NCBI GenBank assembly: GCA_963575745.1
Contig: CAUYUJ010016286.1
Location: forward strand, 186,001-250,000
Length of the DNA stretch: 64,000 bases
Source of the DNA: Prorocentrum cordatum
Lineage: Eukaryota > Sar > Dinophyceae > Prorocentrales > Prorocentraceae
Reading direction: 5' to 3'
Below are positions 1-9,649 of this stretch, in pieces. The position numbers and the translations under genes were made by a program. The notes under the pieces were generated by a model. The model saw only the letters and a program-made list of their open reading frames with translations, had not been told where the DNA came from and did not search any database. Numbering within the stretch: position 1 is the stretch's first letter; each line of letters opens with the position of its first letter.

Positions 1-2446
1 ACCACCTCCTTCCCAAAACCCACATTCCGCCGCAACATCAGGCTGAAGGGCACTTTCCTCGGGTGCCAGGGCAGCACCACCCGCGGCTCCACGTTCTCCT
101 GAAGCTCCTTCCCCCGGCCGCCATGATCGTAGTCGATGAGCACCTCCCCGTTGAGTAGCACCTCTGCGACACGCCCGGGAAACACCAGGCGCCCACAGAT
201 GTCCACGCCGAAGCGCTGCCGCTCCTCGTCAGTGCTGACCGCAGCCATGCGCTCGGGGCGCTGCGGGTCGTCGGGGCGCTCGCCGGGCCCCCGCACCGAG
301 TTCACGCGGTCCCCGACGCGGAACCCCTTCATCAGCTCGTGGCGCCGCGCGAACCCAGCCACGTCCTGCGGGAACGAGATGATGTTCTTGCGGTACTTGC
401 GCAGCCCCGTCCGGGACACGGTGGCCAGGTGCACCTGCATGTGGCCCAGGGCAATTAGCAAGCCCTCCATGAGCGTGGCCTGATCGAACAGCTCGCGGAG
501 GTCATCGGAGGGGAAACGGAAGCACGGGTCCATATGGTTCTGCGCAGTACGGAGACCCACCACCTGATACAAGTCGTCCTCCGTGGGCGCGGCCGCCGCC
601 TGCTTGTCCAGGTCCCGCCTGCACCGCATGCACACGCCCGCGCACTCCAGAGCGAAGCCGTCCGGCGGGTCGCTCGGCGGCACCTCGTCCCACTCGGCCA
701 CCTCCGCACTGCACGCAGCCAGCCCGTCCCCGCCGCGCCGCCGCAGCAGCATCTCCTCCGCGAGCTGGTCCGGCGGCTCGAAGGCAGGGTGGAACGCCGG
801 GAACCGCTCCTGGCACTCGTGGCACGTGAACTTCACCATGCGCGTCAGGATCGCCTGCGCCGCCTGCACAGCCCGAACGGACGCGTCGCGCAGCTGCACG
901 TCGTACTTCGCCACGCGCAGCGGCACCGTCTTCAGCGCCAGCAGCATGCACTTCTGGTGAGCATCTCCTGCAGCCAAGCGCGCGCGGTGGTCCACGTGCC
1001 CCCCGAGGCGCTCACGCAAACGCGACTTCGGACGAAACTCCCAGTGCTCCGACTCTGGCGCAGATCCAAACGCAAACGACTCTGCGACGGCCGACTCGGC
1101 AGCCTCCGACAGCCTTCCAGGTGCCCATCTGGTCCGAATCACTGCCCGCAGATCATTCCCGTATCGACCACGCTTCTTCGCCGGACGCCCTCGACCACGC
1201 CCCGCACGTCCTGCCCCCCGCAGACCCTGACCAGCCTGCTGCAGCGCATCGAGGCCTTCTTTGGCGGTGCGCTCACCTGCACGGGCCTCGGCCAGCAGTC
1301 CCGCCACCCCTACATCCTCCTGCAGCTGGCCAACCCAGACGCGGCCGGGATTCTCCCCCTCCTCCGCCCTGCGCTCGCGCGGCCCCTGCCCCCGCCACCA
1401 CGCCCCCGCCATGTCCGCTGGCTCCCGCCAGCCGGCAGGCCGCTCCACGGGCAACACAACCACGTCGTCGTCCGGCACCACGTTCGCTGCGAACCCAGCC
1501 GCGACCCGCGACTCGCGCTGCCACAGAGCACGAAAGTCATCGGCGTCGCCTCCGCGCGGCTCATCGCAGCACCGCACAGCCCGCCACTGCGTCGCGCCGC
1601 CCTCAACCACGACGGGCGTCTGCAACATGCTACACTCGAAGCGCACCCGGGGCCATTCCGAGCGACGCCGGGAATCCTCCTCCACGGCAATCTCCTCCCA
1701 GGAGGAACGCTCTTCGCTCGGGCAACGACCACGCGCGCGATCCACCAGCTCCAGCAGCACTCTCCCGAACCGCCCTGGCCGCCCAGGCTCCATCAGCGCA
1801 CCCCACAACGCGTCGCCGTCCGACCCCTGGATCCGCACGCTCGCTGGGTTGCAACCGCGCCGCGACAGCAGGTACTCACGCACGGCATGCACCAGATCCG
1901 GCAGCCGCCTCTCCTTCAGGTGTGGCACGGACGCCACTGCCCACGCGCGCGCATGCCCACCCCCGCCACGAGGCAACCCAGAGCGGCGCGACGCGCGCCC
2001 GTCCGCACCCTTCGCCGCCAGCGCCTCCGCCCCATCTGCCTCCGCCGGAGGTCCGGCACCGGCGAAACGCACCAGCTCCGCATTGAGCGCGCCGCGCACC
2101 TCGTGAAGCAAGGCCACGTCGTCCTCCGAGGCGACCTCGTGGTCCGCGGCAGAGCGCTCGTCCTCGCGCTCCGAAGCCGAGAGCTCCACCATCCCCGCGG
2201 CGACCTGGCCGCCGCGCCCCTCCGAGGCCAGGTGCCCGGCGCCGCCCTCCACAGCCCATTCTTCCGCGGACGTTTTGCACTCGAGCCTCCTTCTGCGCCC
2301 CGTCGACGACGCCCTCGCCGCCCCAGCGGCCTCCCCTCCAGCGCGCCCGCCCTCCGCGCCAGCCCCGGCGGCCTCTACCTCGGACGTCTTGCGCCCCAGC
2401 CGCCGCTTCCGCGCCCCGCAGCGCCCCCGCCGGCCTCCACCTCGGA
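1..2446 (-). CDS. Helitron-like transposase/helicase, N-terminal part (partial, runs off left edge)
   Basis: One reading frame on the minus strand stays open from about 2,837 to base 1. Reading 5' to 3', it has a third RKRRLGRKTS repeat (about 2,420-2,385), a charged linker, an AT-hook-like GRGRPAKKRGR (about 1,200-1,165), then two Cys pairs (FTCHEC near 830, CAGVCMRC near 640). Next comes a block with NHMDP, LIALGHM, a KYRKN segment and IISFPQDV (about 545-345). That order (NxMDP ... LIA ... Y+xN.I.FPQDV) matches the DUF6570-type region that precedes the HUH Rep and PIF1 helicase domains of Helitron polyproteins. Those catalytic domains would lie left of the window. The role (rolling-circle DNA transposition in the nucleus) is inferred from the family. 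Long antisense open frames here are GC-driven shadows. The recognition is from memory, with no database search. Confidence 0.7.
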
Positions 2447-2975
2447 CGTCTTGCGCCCCAACCGCCGTTTCCCGCGGCCCCCGCCCGCGCCCTCGGCACA
2501 GCCACCCTCGTTCACCGCGCCATCCGCGACGTCGACGCCCGCTCCGCCGCGCGCAGCGCCCTCGCCATCCAGCCCAGGAATCGCACCCGCGCCCCCCTCC
2601 GCTTCGCCCCACTCCTCCTGCGACGTCTTGCGCCCCAGCCGCCGCTTCCGACCACCACGCCGCACGTCGCCCGCGCCACAGCCGCTCTCCGGCCCAGCAC
2701 CCTCCACGGCGTCGCCGCTGCCCCCGCCTTGCGCGGCGGCCAGGTTCGCCGACGCAGCAACCGCCCCCGCGCACCGATCCGCCGCCCCGCGCAACCACTG
2801 CTCCCAGTCCAGGTCGGTGTCGCGGACCTTGTAGTACTCATCCCCACGCGCGCGCGCTGCGCAGGCAGGCAAGAGCAAACGCCAGCAGTGGCACCGATCG
2901 CATTGCGCCCAATTCCGCATGCAGAACAGGTGCGACGGTGCGACGCACCTTCGTCGGCGCCCGCGCACGCCCCGA
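2376..2975 (-). CDS. Helitron-like gene, CW-like Cys segment and RKTS repeats (second frame)
   Basis: This segment continues the Helitron-like protein in a frame offset by one base from its neighbours. It starts with a Cys/Trp cluster (NWAQCDRCHCWRLLLP, about 2,915-2,868) that resembles the first half of a CW zinc finger (W-x-Q-C-D-x-C-x-x-W-R-x-L-P). The usual later W-x-C and final Cys are poorly matched (WEQW, then C), so a functional CW fold is uncertain. Two copies of KRRLGRKTS (near 2,640 and 2,470) follow; a third copy lies ~60 bp further on in the next frame. That spacing is too short for a normal intron and points to a one-base indel near 2,430: pseudogene decay, sequencing error, or frameshifting. 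Confidence 0.5.
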
Positions 2976-3183
2976 GCCCTCCGGCGCCTGCGTCGCCACC
3001 CTGATCCTCGCCGAGCAACTGGCACGCCTTCTCGTTCGCGTGCAGCCTGTTCCCCTTGGAGCGCGGATCGATGTGCGGATAGCACTGCGGGCCTGCAAAT
3101 TGCACCAGATACTGCTGTTTCAGGGGATACCGTCGGATCTCCTCACTGGTCAATCGCAGCGCCTCTTGAGGCACTGCTCCTAT
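2976..3183 (-). CDS. Helitron-like gene, short linking segment (third frame)
   Basis: A short open stretch reads QEALRLTSEEIRRYPLK then QQYLVQFAGPQCYPHIDP and a charged tail. Unlike the surrounding low-complexity frames it has balanced, protein-like composition. It lies between the IPGVNDF-repeat segment (which ends in a TAG at 3,180-3,182) and the CW-like segment, and is shifted in frame from both. Either very short introns or single-base indels connect the pieces. I cannot choose from the sequence, and no clear GT-AG pair stands out. No domain is recognised. Confidence 0.4.
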
Positions 3184-5069
3184 TCACTGTTGGACAGCAC
3201 GAACCGGCCGTGCACGTCCACCTCGCACAGGGACTTCAACTCCGGCTTCATCGTCACCGCCGCCTCCCACATCGCGTGCCGCGCGTACCACTGCTTCGAT
3301 GGCTTGTTCGCCTTCAGCGCGAACTCGTTGAATTTGTCCACTGCGAGCGCAGGAATCAGGCCCCTGACGCGGCCGTGCGGACACCCATGTCCAGCACACT
3401 TCCCGCGCACGTCGCGCCCCTTCGTCGGCCGAAAACGGCACTGCTCCCGCCCCCAGCCTCCTCCCCAGGTCAGCCCTTTACAACGGTCCTCATCCACGTG
3501 GTCCGGTTGGAACTGCCTGGACTCTGCCTCGGACGCGAGCCCCCCGTCCGCGGCCCCGCGCCTCCGGCGCGCACGCCCTCCCCCGCACGGACGAGAAGCT
3601 CCATCCCTTTCAACTCCAACGGGCGCGCCGTCGTCATCGTCACTGAAATGCGCGACGCCTGGAATGCGAGGAACAGCACGCCCCCTGCCCCGCCGCGCCG
3701 CCACGCCACGACCACGACCACCTCCCGCACCACCTTCTTCTACACCAAGACGAACGCCCGTGTCGTCTTCGGCACAATCGAACCCAGCATCCTCATCGCT
3801 GCTGAAATCGTTCACACCTGGAATGATACAACGCCGACCAGCAGACGACCCCCCTCGCCCCCCCCTCCTGCCCCGCCCAGGACAACGCCCCCCGCCACCC
3901 TGTGCATCACCGCCAACAACGCCCAACTGCTCGGTGCCAACGAACCCGGCACCCTCATCGCTGCTGAAATCATTGACACCTGGGATGACGCCGCGCCGGG
4001 CAGCTGACCCACCGCCTCTCCCTGCCGCAGCGCCACAAACACCGCCAAGACCACAGCCACCGCGCCCCTCGCCACCAGCAACGCCGCGCTCGCGCACGGC
4101 CACAACCGGAACAGCACCGTCGTCGCTGCTGAAATCGTTGACCCCTGGAATGATCCGCGCCGCGGCGCTGCCAGCGCCAGCAATCCAGCGAGACTCCACT
4201 GCATGCCGCATTGACGCATCTCCCGCCCCCGTAGCGCCACGCCGATCTTCGCCACCACCGAAACCGCTCACCGCCCCGCCGACCGCAACGCCCGGCCCCT
4301 CCCCACTGGCTGTCCCGATCTCCACGCCGCCATGCTCGCTAATCTCGCGTCGCTTCCGCGCAGCAACGCTCGCCATGGCGGTCAGGTTCTGCGCGCCGCG
4401 CAGATGCGCACCACGCTGGCTTTTCCCGGACGCCTTCGTCTTCGACGCCAGCTTCTTCGGCGCCCCCGCCACGGACCGCAGCCACGGCGCGAAGCTAGCG
4501 TCTCCGGGAAGCACGCCGGCTGCCAAGCGACCATCCACATCAACGACCGCCGCAACATGCCCCTCGGGGAACCACACGACACTGCCAATGTCCAGCCCCC
4601 CCGCGCAACCCAGAAACCATGCGCCGGAACACTCCCCCCGCAGGACGCAGTCTGCACTGTCCGCCTCATAGACACGCACCCGCGACCGCCGCGCCTCCAG
4701 CCACTCTTCAACCACGGCAAAGTTCGCTCTCTCCGCAGCGTCACCGCGCAGGCCAGCGCCAGAATCATTCGCGCACCGCAGTTCGAAGAAACACTCAGCC
4801 TGCTCGCGCGCGCCAGCACAGCCAACACCAGCCACGCTCAATTGCAAGCACTTATTCCGCCACGGCCCCAGGCGATCCCTCCCCAAATCCACGACGCCGA
4901 GTCGCCCCGAGGCTCCGAGGCGACGCCACGTCGAAGGCGCCGACGCCACGCCCGGGAAGTGCCAGACGCCCCGGCAGCACGGGATCCCACGCGCGAGGCC
5001 CCGTCGCAGAGCACTCCGCCGAGCGCGGCGAAGACACAAGCCACGCGCAGCGCGGCACCACCGACGCAC
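3180..5069 (-). CDS. Helitron-like gene, N-terminal segment with four IPGVNDFSSDE repeats
   Basis: This is a 629-codon open frame whose first ~65 codons look like shadow sequence. Convincing protein starts near 4,870 (WRNKCLQLSVAGVG) and includes a region around 4,600 (GSVVWFPEGHVAAVVDVDG) that looks like a folded strand-rich domain of unknown type. Four spaced repeats follow: IIPGVNDFSSDDG (~4,140), VIPGVNDFSSDEG (~3,990), IIPGVNDFSSDED (~3,815) and a decayed IPGVAHFSDDDDG (~3,660). Each is a hydrophobic patch followed by acidic/serine residues in a Gly/Arg/Ala-rich linker, a pattern typical of short protein-binding motifs. The C-terminal end (KQWYARHAMWEAAVTMKPE) is again ordered in character. 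It shares its frame with the segment upstream and the long one downstream. The function is unknown, and the repeats have no family I can name. Confidence 0.5.
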   Translation of the reverse strand: MRRWCRAARGLCLRRARRSALRRGLARGIPCCRGVWHFPGVASAPSTWRRLGASGRLGVVDLGRDRLGPWRNKCLQLSVAGVGCAGAREQAECFFELRCANDSGAGLRGDAAERANFAVVEEWLEARRSRVRVYEADSADCVLRGECSGAWFLGCAGGLDIGSVVWFPEGHVAAVVDVDGRLAAGVLPGDASFAPWLRSVAGAPKKLASKTKASGKSQRGAHLRGAQNLTAMASVAARKRREISEHGGVEIGTASGEGPGVAVGGAVSGFGGGEDRRGATGAGDASMRHAVESRWIAGAGSAAARIIPGVNDFSSDDGAVPVVAVRERGVAGGEGRGGCGLGGVCGAAAGRGGGSAARRGVIPGVNDFSSDEGAGFVGTEQLGVVGGDAQGGGGRCPGRGRRGGRGGSSAGRRCIIPGVNDFSSDEDAGFDCAEDDTGVRLGVEEGGAGGGRGRGVAARRGRGRAVPRIPGVAHFSDDDDGAPVGVERDGASRPCGGGRARRRRGAADGGLASEAESRQFQPDHVDEDRCKGLTWGGGWGREQCRFRPTKGRDVRGKCAGHGCPHGRVRGLIPALAVDKFNEFALKANKPSKQWYARHAMWEAAVTMKPELKSLCEVDVHGRFVLSNSE

Positions 5070-5102
5070 TGCCCCGCCCCCCGCGACGCACTCCAGGCAG
5101 GA

Positions 5103-5714
5103 TCACCCACGCACTCGCTCGCGCTCTGCCCCGCCCTGCCCAGTGCGCCGCCGATCCCAATGCCAGGAGAAAACCTGCGAACGCACACGCGCCGCCCCCC
5201 ACACTTCCGCGCGCTGAGCCCGCGCAAGCCACAGTGAAACCACTTGGCGACTCGAACCCTCCCGGCAGACGCCGCGGCATCGGACGCAGCGTCCGGGTCG
5301 CGCCAGAAACTCTCTCTCTCCTCGCAGCCGGTCGCCCCACTCGGCAAAGCTCCCGGACGGGGCGGCGCGCTCCGCGGCGCGGACCGACTGGGCCGTGGCC
5401 AGGGCCAAGGCCGGAGCGCGCGGCGAAACCGAGGCCAACGCGGAGACGGAAGCCGGAGCCGCGGCCAGAGCCAGAGCCAGAGCCGAGGCTGCGACCGGGG
5501 TCGGGCAGACATCGTCGTCACCGTGGAACCAATCGTCGTCAGCGTCGTCCTCGTCGTCGCTCGTGGCAAAAACACACGCTTCCCCCGCGCCATCGCTGGC
5601 GTCGAAAGCGCGCGCTTCCCCGGCCAAGACGCGCTCGAAGAAATCGCGGCGGCCGCCCCCCCCTCTTCCCCCCCCTCCTCCTCTGGAGCCAGGGCCGAGA
5701 CTTCAGCCAGAAAC
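5103..5714 (-). CDS. Possible first exon of the Helitron-like gene
   Basis: A minus-strand open frame reads [17 protein letters not shown], then RDFFERVLAGEARAFDASD, then a strongly acidic run (SDDEDDADDDWFHGDDD). This composition differs from the Ala/Pro/Arg noise of the other frames and resembles a disordered acidic N terminus. The stretch about 5,340-5,230 in the next frame (EERESFWRDPDAASDAAA...RVRVAKWFH) also looks coding, so a frame change or intron lies near 5,340. No convincing ATG is visible; the start may lie upstream near the hairpin cluster at 5.8-6.05 kb. Low confidence that this belongs to the same gene, beyond shared strand, frame and adjacency. Confidence 0.35.
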
Positions 5715-5839
5715 GACAACGGCGAATCTGCTCCGAAGAACGGATCCGAAAATTCGCGATAGTGACGGCTCCCAGTACACATTCCCCAGAGAAGCTGCCC
5801 CCGTCGCCCGCGTCCTGGGAGGGGCGCCCAGGGACCAGA

Positions 5840-5866
5840 AACTGTCGCGAAAAATTCGCGACAGTT
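5840..5866. repeat. Perfect hairpin, arms AACTGTCGCGAA / TTCGCGACAGTT
   Basis: Twelve-base perfect arms with a 3-base A loop. It is the first of three hairpins about 95 bp apart upstream of the Helitron-like gene. The core CGCGAAAAATTCGCG also recurs in the minisatellite at 7.4-9.0 kb. A Helitron terminal hairpin or a transcription signal are both possible. Confidence 0.8.
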
Positions 5867-5931
5867 CCCCCCTCCGAGCGGCAACTCCCAGAAGATTCTG
5901 CCCCGACCCGAGGGGTCCGCCCGGGAAACGA

Positions 5932-5960
5932 AAACGCTCGCGAAAAAAACGCGAGCGTTT
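5932..5960. repeat. Perfect hairpin, arms AAACGCTCGCG / CGCGAGCGTTT
   Basis: Eleven-base perfect arms around a 7-base A loop. The flank ttcccccctccgagcg / tttccccctccgagcg is shared with the hairpin at 5,840, so the two are homologous. Both arms have changed between them, yet pairing is complete. Confidence 0.8.
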
Positions 5961-6010
5961 CCCCCTCCGAGCGGGGCCCCCCAGAAACTTCCTCGCCGCG
6001 CGTCGACGAC

Positions 6011-6048
6011 CGCGAATTTTCTGCAGAAAACCTTGCAGAAAATTCGCG
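6011..6048. repeat. Perfect hairpin, 15-base arms
   Basis: The arm CGCGAATTTTCTGCA (6,011-6,025) pairs fully with 6,034-6,048 across an 8-base loop. It ends in the same TTCGCGATAGT sequence that ends the repeat units at 5,750 and 7.4-9.0 kb. Confidence 0.8.
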
Positions 6049-6301
6049 ATAGTGGCGGCTTCCCAAACCCCACGGTTCAGAAAAGCTGGCCCCCGGCCCC
6101 GGCCCTGCCCCGGTCGTCCTGGCTCTTCCCTTTCTGTTCGCCTCCTCCGAGCGCAAACAATGATTTCCGGCGGCGGCAAACTCCACCGCGCCCCCTCCGG
6201 GAGGAGAGAGCGCGCTGAAGCTCGCCGCCGCCAGAAAACTACCCGCCCCAGCCTCCCCCGAGCGCTGGGGCGGGTAACCGGCCCGTGTCCGGCTGGGACC
6301 A

Positions 6302-6341
6302 GCGCTGATCATCTGTCCAAGGGGACTTCGATGATCAGCGC
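6302..6341. repeat. Inverted repeat, arms GCGCTGATCATC / GATGATCAGCGC
   Basis: Twelve-base perfect arms (6,302-6,313 and 6,330-6,341) separated by 16 bases. It lies inside the CTCCGAGCG cluster, and a shorter related palindrome (ACCGCTGA/TCAGCGGT) occurs near 9,050. Confidence 0.8.
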
Positions 6342-6504
6342 CAGCCCCGGGGAAGCCTCCTCCGAGCGCTTCCCCCCCAGCCTCCTCCGAGCGCTGGGCC
6401 CCGCCTCCTCCGAGCGCGGGCACCCACATTTCCCACCCCTCCGGGCGCGGGAAATATGAGCGGGTGGTTAGTTTAAGGTCAACCACCGTAATACCTGGGA
6501 GAGA

Positions 6505-6810
6505 GGGGAGGGCGCGCGTGTGCGCGCGTGCGTGGTGTGCGTGCGCGTTGCGTGTGTGTGTGTGTGTGCGCGTGCGTGCGCGTGGCGTGCGCGCGCGTGC
6601 GCGCGCGCGCCCGGCGCGGCCGCCCCGCGCCCCCGCCGCCCCGCGCGCGGCGCAGGGGGCGGGGGGCCGGGCGGGCGCGCCTGCTTGAGCCGGGGCGCGC
6701 GGCGGTCGCCGTCGTCGCGGCGGCGGCGGCAGGCGGCCGCGGCGGCGGCGCCCCTGCTGCCCCCCCGGCAGCGGCGGCCGCGGCGGCGGCGGCGCGCCGC
6801 CGTCGTCGTC
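6505..6810 (+). repeat. Alternating GT/GC tract and CpG-rich GGC stretch
   Basis: Alternating purine-pyrimidine GTGCGCGTGCGTG... to about 6,620 is a classic potential Z-DNA former. It is followed by extremely CpG-rich GGC/GCC triplet DNA to about 6,810. Reading frames through it are low-complexity only. Confidence 0.85.
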
Positions 6811-6819
6811 GCCGCCGCC

Positions 6820-7080
6820 CGCCCTTGTCCTTCCTGCCTCCCCTTCCCTCCCCCCTCCACCCTCTGGCTGCGGCCCCTGCTGCCTCCCTTCGGCCGCTCC
6901 CCTTGCCGCCCCCTGCTGTCTTCCCCCGTCCCCCTCCTTTTCTCTTCTGTCCCGCTCCTTCGTTCGCTCTGCTTCCTCTGCTGCCCCTTCTGCCCCCCCT
7001 TTCCCTCCCCCCCTCGCCCTACTTCTTCCGTGTTCTTCCGTGTCTCTGCCCCCTCTGCTGTTCTCTTGCATTTGTTGCCT
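6820..7080 (+). repeat. Pyrimidine-rich tract (C/T)
   Basis: About 260 bases that are almost entirely C and T on the plus strand, in short ccctccc/cttc blocks. There is no codon-like signal. It could form triplex structures or be remnant minisatellite. Confidence 0.7.
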
Positions 7081-7084
7081 TACT

Positions 7085-7365
7085 TTTTTTGCAAGCCCCG
7101 GGTCTCCGCCCCGGGGCCGCCCGAATCGACCCGGGGCCTTCGCCCCCGGGCAGACCCAAGCACCGCGCCCCCCCTTCGCGGGAGCCCCCTTCGCAAGAGG
7201 CCCCCTTCGTTTGCGGGAGGCCCCCTTCGGGAAGCCCCCATTCGAGCCCCTCGTAGGGAGCCCCCATCCGTAGGTGCCCCCGCTCGCAGGGGCGCCCCTT
7301 CGCGGAGCACCCTTTCGCGGGGGGAACTTCGCAAGGCCGCCTTCGCAAGGAGGAACCTTTTCTCG
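7085..7365 (+). repeat. Degenerate ~20-bp repeat with GCCCCCTTCG core
   Basis: Units such as AGCCCCCTTCGGGA, AGGCCCCCTTCGTTTG and GGCGCCCCTTCGCGG recur about a dozen times at ~18-24 bp spacing. Each can form a small C-run/TTCG/G hairpin. No coding signal. Confidence 0.65.
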
Positions 7366-7429
7366 GGAAGGGGGGGGGCGCAGGGAGCCCACTTCGCACG
7401 GACAGCCGCAGCCGCGGCCTCGGCAGCGG

Positions 7430-8990
7430 CCGGGGAAAGAAAACCACCGCGAAAAAATCACTATAATTTCCACCTCCCAGCCATGGCCGCAGCCGCAGCC
7501 CCGACCGCGGCCGCGGCCGCTGCCGGGAGAAGAAAACCACCGCGAAAAATTAACGATAATTTTCCCCTCCCAGCCACGGCCGCAGCCGCAGCCCCGACCG
7601 CAGCCGCGGCCGCGGCTGGAGGAGGAAAACCACCGCGAAAAAAACACAATAATTTCCCCCTGCCCGCCACGGCCGCAGCCGCAGACCCGACCGCAGCCGC
7701 GACCGCGGCCGGGAGAGGAAAACCACCGCGAAAAATTCGCGATAATTCCCCCCTCCCAGCCACGGCCGCAGGCGCAGCCCCGACCGCAGCCGCGGCCGCG
7801 GCCGGGAGAAGAAAACCACCGCGAAAAATTCGCGATTGTTCCCCCCTCCCAGCCGCGGCCGCAGCCGCAGCCCCGACCGCAGCCGCGGCCAGGAAAAGAA
7901 AACCACCGCGAAAAATTCGCGATAGTTCCCCCCTCCCAGCCACGGCCGCAGCCACAGCCCCGACCGCAGCCGCGGCCGCAGCCGGGACAAGAAAACCACC
8001 GCGAAAAATTCGCGATAGCTTCCCCCTCCCAGCCACGGCCGCAGCCGCAGCCCCGACCGCAGCCGCGGCCTCGGCCGCGGCCGGGAAAAGAAAACCACTG
8101 CGAAAAATTAGCGATAGTTTCCCCCTCCCAGCCACGGCCGCAGCCGCAGCCGCGGACGCAGCCGCGGCCGCGGCCGGGAGAGGAAAACCACCGCGAAAAA
8201 TTCGCGATAGTTCCCCCCTCCCAGCCGCGGCCGCAGCCGCAGCCGCAGCCGCGGCCGCGGCCGCGGCCGGGAAAAGAAAACCACCGCGAAAAATTCACGA
8301 TAGTTTCCCCCTCCCAGCCACGGCCGCAGCCGCAGCCCCGACCGCAGCCGCGGCCGCCGGCCACCGCGAAAAATTCGCGATAAGCCGCGGCCGCAAAACC
8401 AAAAGAAAACCACCGCGAAAAATTCGCGATACCCCCTCCCAGCCACGGCCGCAGCCGCAGCCCCGACCGCAGCCGCGGCCGCGGCCGGGAGAAGAAAACC
8501 ACCGCGAAAAATTCGCGATAGTTTCCCCCTCCCAGCCACGGCCGCAGCCGCAGCCCCGACCGCAGCCGCGGCCGCGGCCGGGAGAGGAAAGCCACCGCGA
8601 AAAATTCGCGATAATTTCCCTCCCCAGCCACGGCCGCAGCCGCAGCCCCGACCGCAGCCGCGGCCGTGGCCGGGAGAAGAAAACCACCGCGAAAAATTCG
8701 CGATAATTTCCCCCTCCCAGCCACGGGCGCAACCGCAGCCCCGACCGCAGCCGCGGCCGCGGCCGCGAGAAGAAAACCACCGCGAAAAATTCGCGATAGC
8801 TTCCCCCTCCCAGCGGCGGCCGCAGCCGCAGCCCCGACCGCGGCCGCGGCCGCGGCCGGGAGAAGAAAACCACCGCGAAAAATTCACGATAGTTCCCCCC
8901 CCCTCCCAGCCGCGGCAGCAGCCGCCGCGGCAGCAGCCACTGCCGCAGCCGCCGCCGCGGCTGGGAGAAGCCACCGCGAAAAATTCAACT
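7430..8990 (+). repeat. ~92-bp minisatellite, about 18 copies, with CGCGAAAAATTCGCG core
   Basis: Each unit has CCACCGCGAAAAATTCGCGATA, a C-rich TTCCCCCTCCCAGCCACGG, then GCCGCAGCCGCAGCCCCGACCGCAG and GCGGCCGGGAGAAGAAAA-like blocks. The palindromic core is absent in the first three units and present in most later ones. All six frames give repetitive PAAAAA-, RGCGCG- or NFSRWFS-type peptides, which I treat as translation noise. Related single units sit at 5.75-6.05 kb. Confidence 0.9.
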
Positions 8991-9640
8991 CCGCCACACA
9001 ATGCACTTTCTTCGTTGTTGTCCCTTTCTCCTCCATCCCCAATACCGCTGAGTGTGATCAGCGGTCGCCGGTACTTCTAACCGACTCAGTCCTCCATTCC
9101 GGTTCTAGTGACCGGCCGAGAGGTTGGCTCTGGCGGCTGCGAACCCTCAACAAGCTAGACATCACCAGAAAATAACCTCATCGGCCCCAGCACTAAAGTG
9201 GGCACCGAATCCTAGACTACTTCCAGCAACCGCTTGCCTCCGGAACGACTTACTTCCCGCTCTGGCCCTGGCGTCTTTGGGGCCTCTCGCGCCACGTGGT
9301 CTTTCTTGGCATTCAGCCCTATGACCATGTGACTATGTCCCAGGGGCGACGTGAGGCCCCAGCAGTAGTGGCAACTGCCCGCACCACCAGTTTGGACGAC
9401 TGGCCGCGCCGCCGGTTCTTGGGTCCGGTCTCCCGCCAGTTCTTGGGATGGTCGCCCGCCAGTTCTTGGGATGGTCGCCCCTTCGGAATTTGGGTCCGGT
9501 GCCCGCCAGTTCTTGGGATGGTCGCCCGCCAGTTATCGGGTTGGCCGCCCATGAATTGGGATTTCTCCCCTCACGTGCGTGCCGAGCAGTTTCACGACAT
9601 GCTCAGGTCGGAAATAAAAACAGATTTTTACACATGCGCA
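8991..9640. other. Non-repetitive spacer with a 23-bp repeat
   Basis: Mostly unique sequence with no convincing gene. Near 9,420-9,545 the phrase CGCCAGTTCTTGGGATGGTC is repeated about four times (~23-35 bp spacing), and a small palindrome lies near 9,050. Confidence 0.6.
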
Positions 9641-9649
9641 GGTCCACAT

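Larger units (their letters stand above)
5860..6450 (+). repeat. Dispersed CTCCGAGCG motif cluster
   Basis: CTCCGAGCG occurs about six times exactly (near 5,872, 5,965, 6,147, 6,362, 6,384, 6,408) plus close variants near 6,255 and 6,440. Several are followed by CT or CGGG. It may be a decayed tandem repeat or a protein-binding motif cluster. No gene is visible in this stretch. Confidence 0.6.

Noticed and set aside
534-2834. 766-codon open frame on the plus strand
   Set aside because: Antisense shadow of the Helitron-like gene; Arg/Pro/His-rich composition typical of GC-rich antisense, no motifs.
2275-4671. 798-codon open frame on the plus strand
   Set aside because: Antisense to the IPGVNDF-repeat segment; low-complexity Pro/Arg composition.
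6455-6490. tRNA-like or terminator stem GGTGGTT...AACCACC
   Set aside because: Only a 7-bp stem; no cloverleaf, anticodon arm or B-box.
5539-8724. 1,061-codon minus-strand frame through the 92-bp repeats
   Set aside because: Open only because of the repeat; the peptide is the repeat translated (NFSRWFS, RGCGCG).
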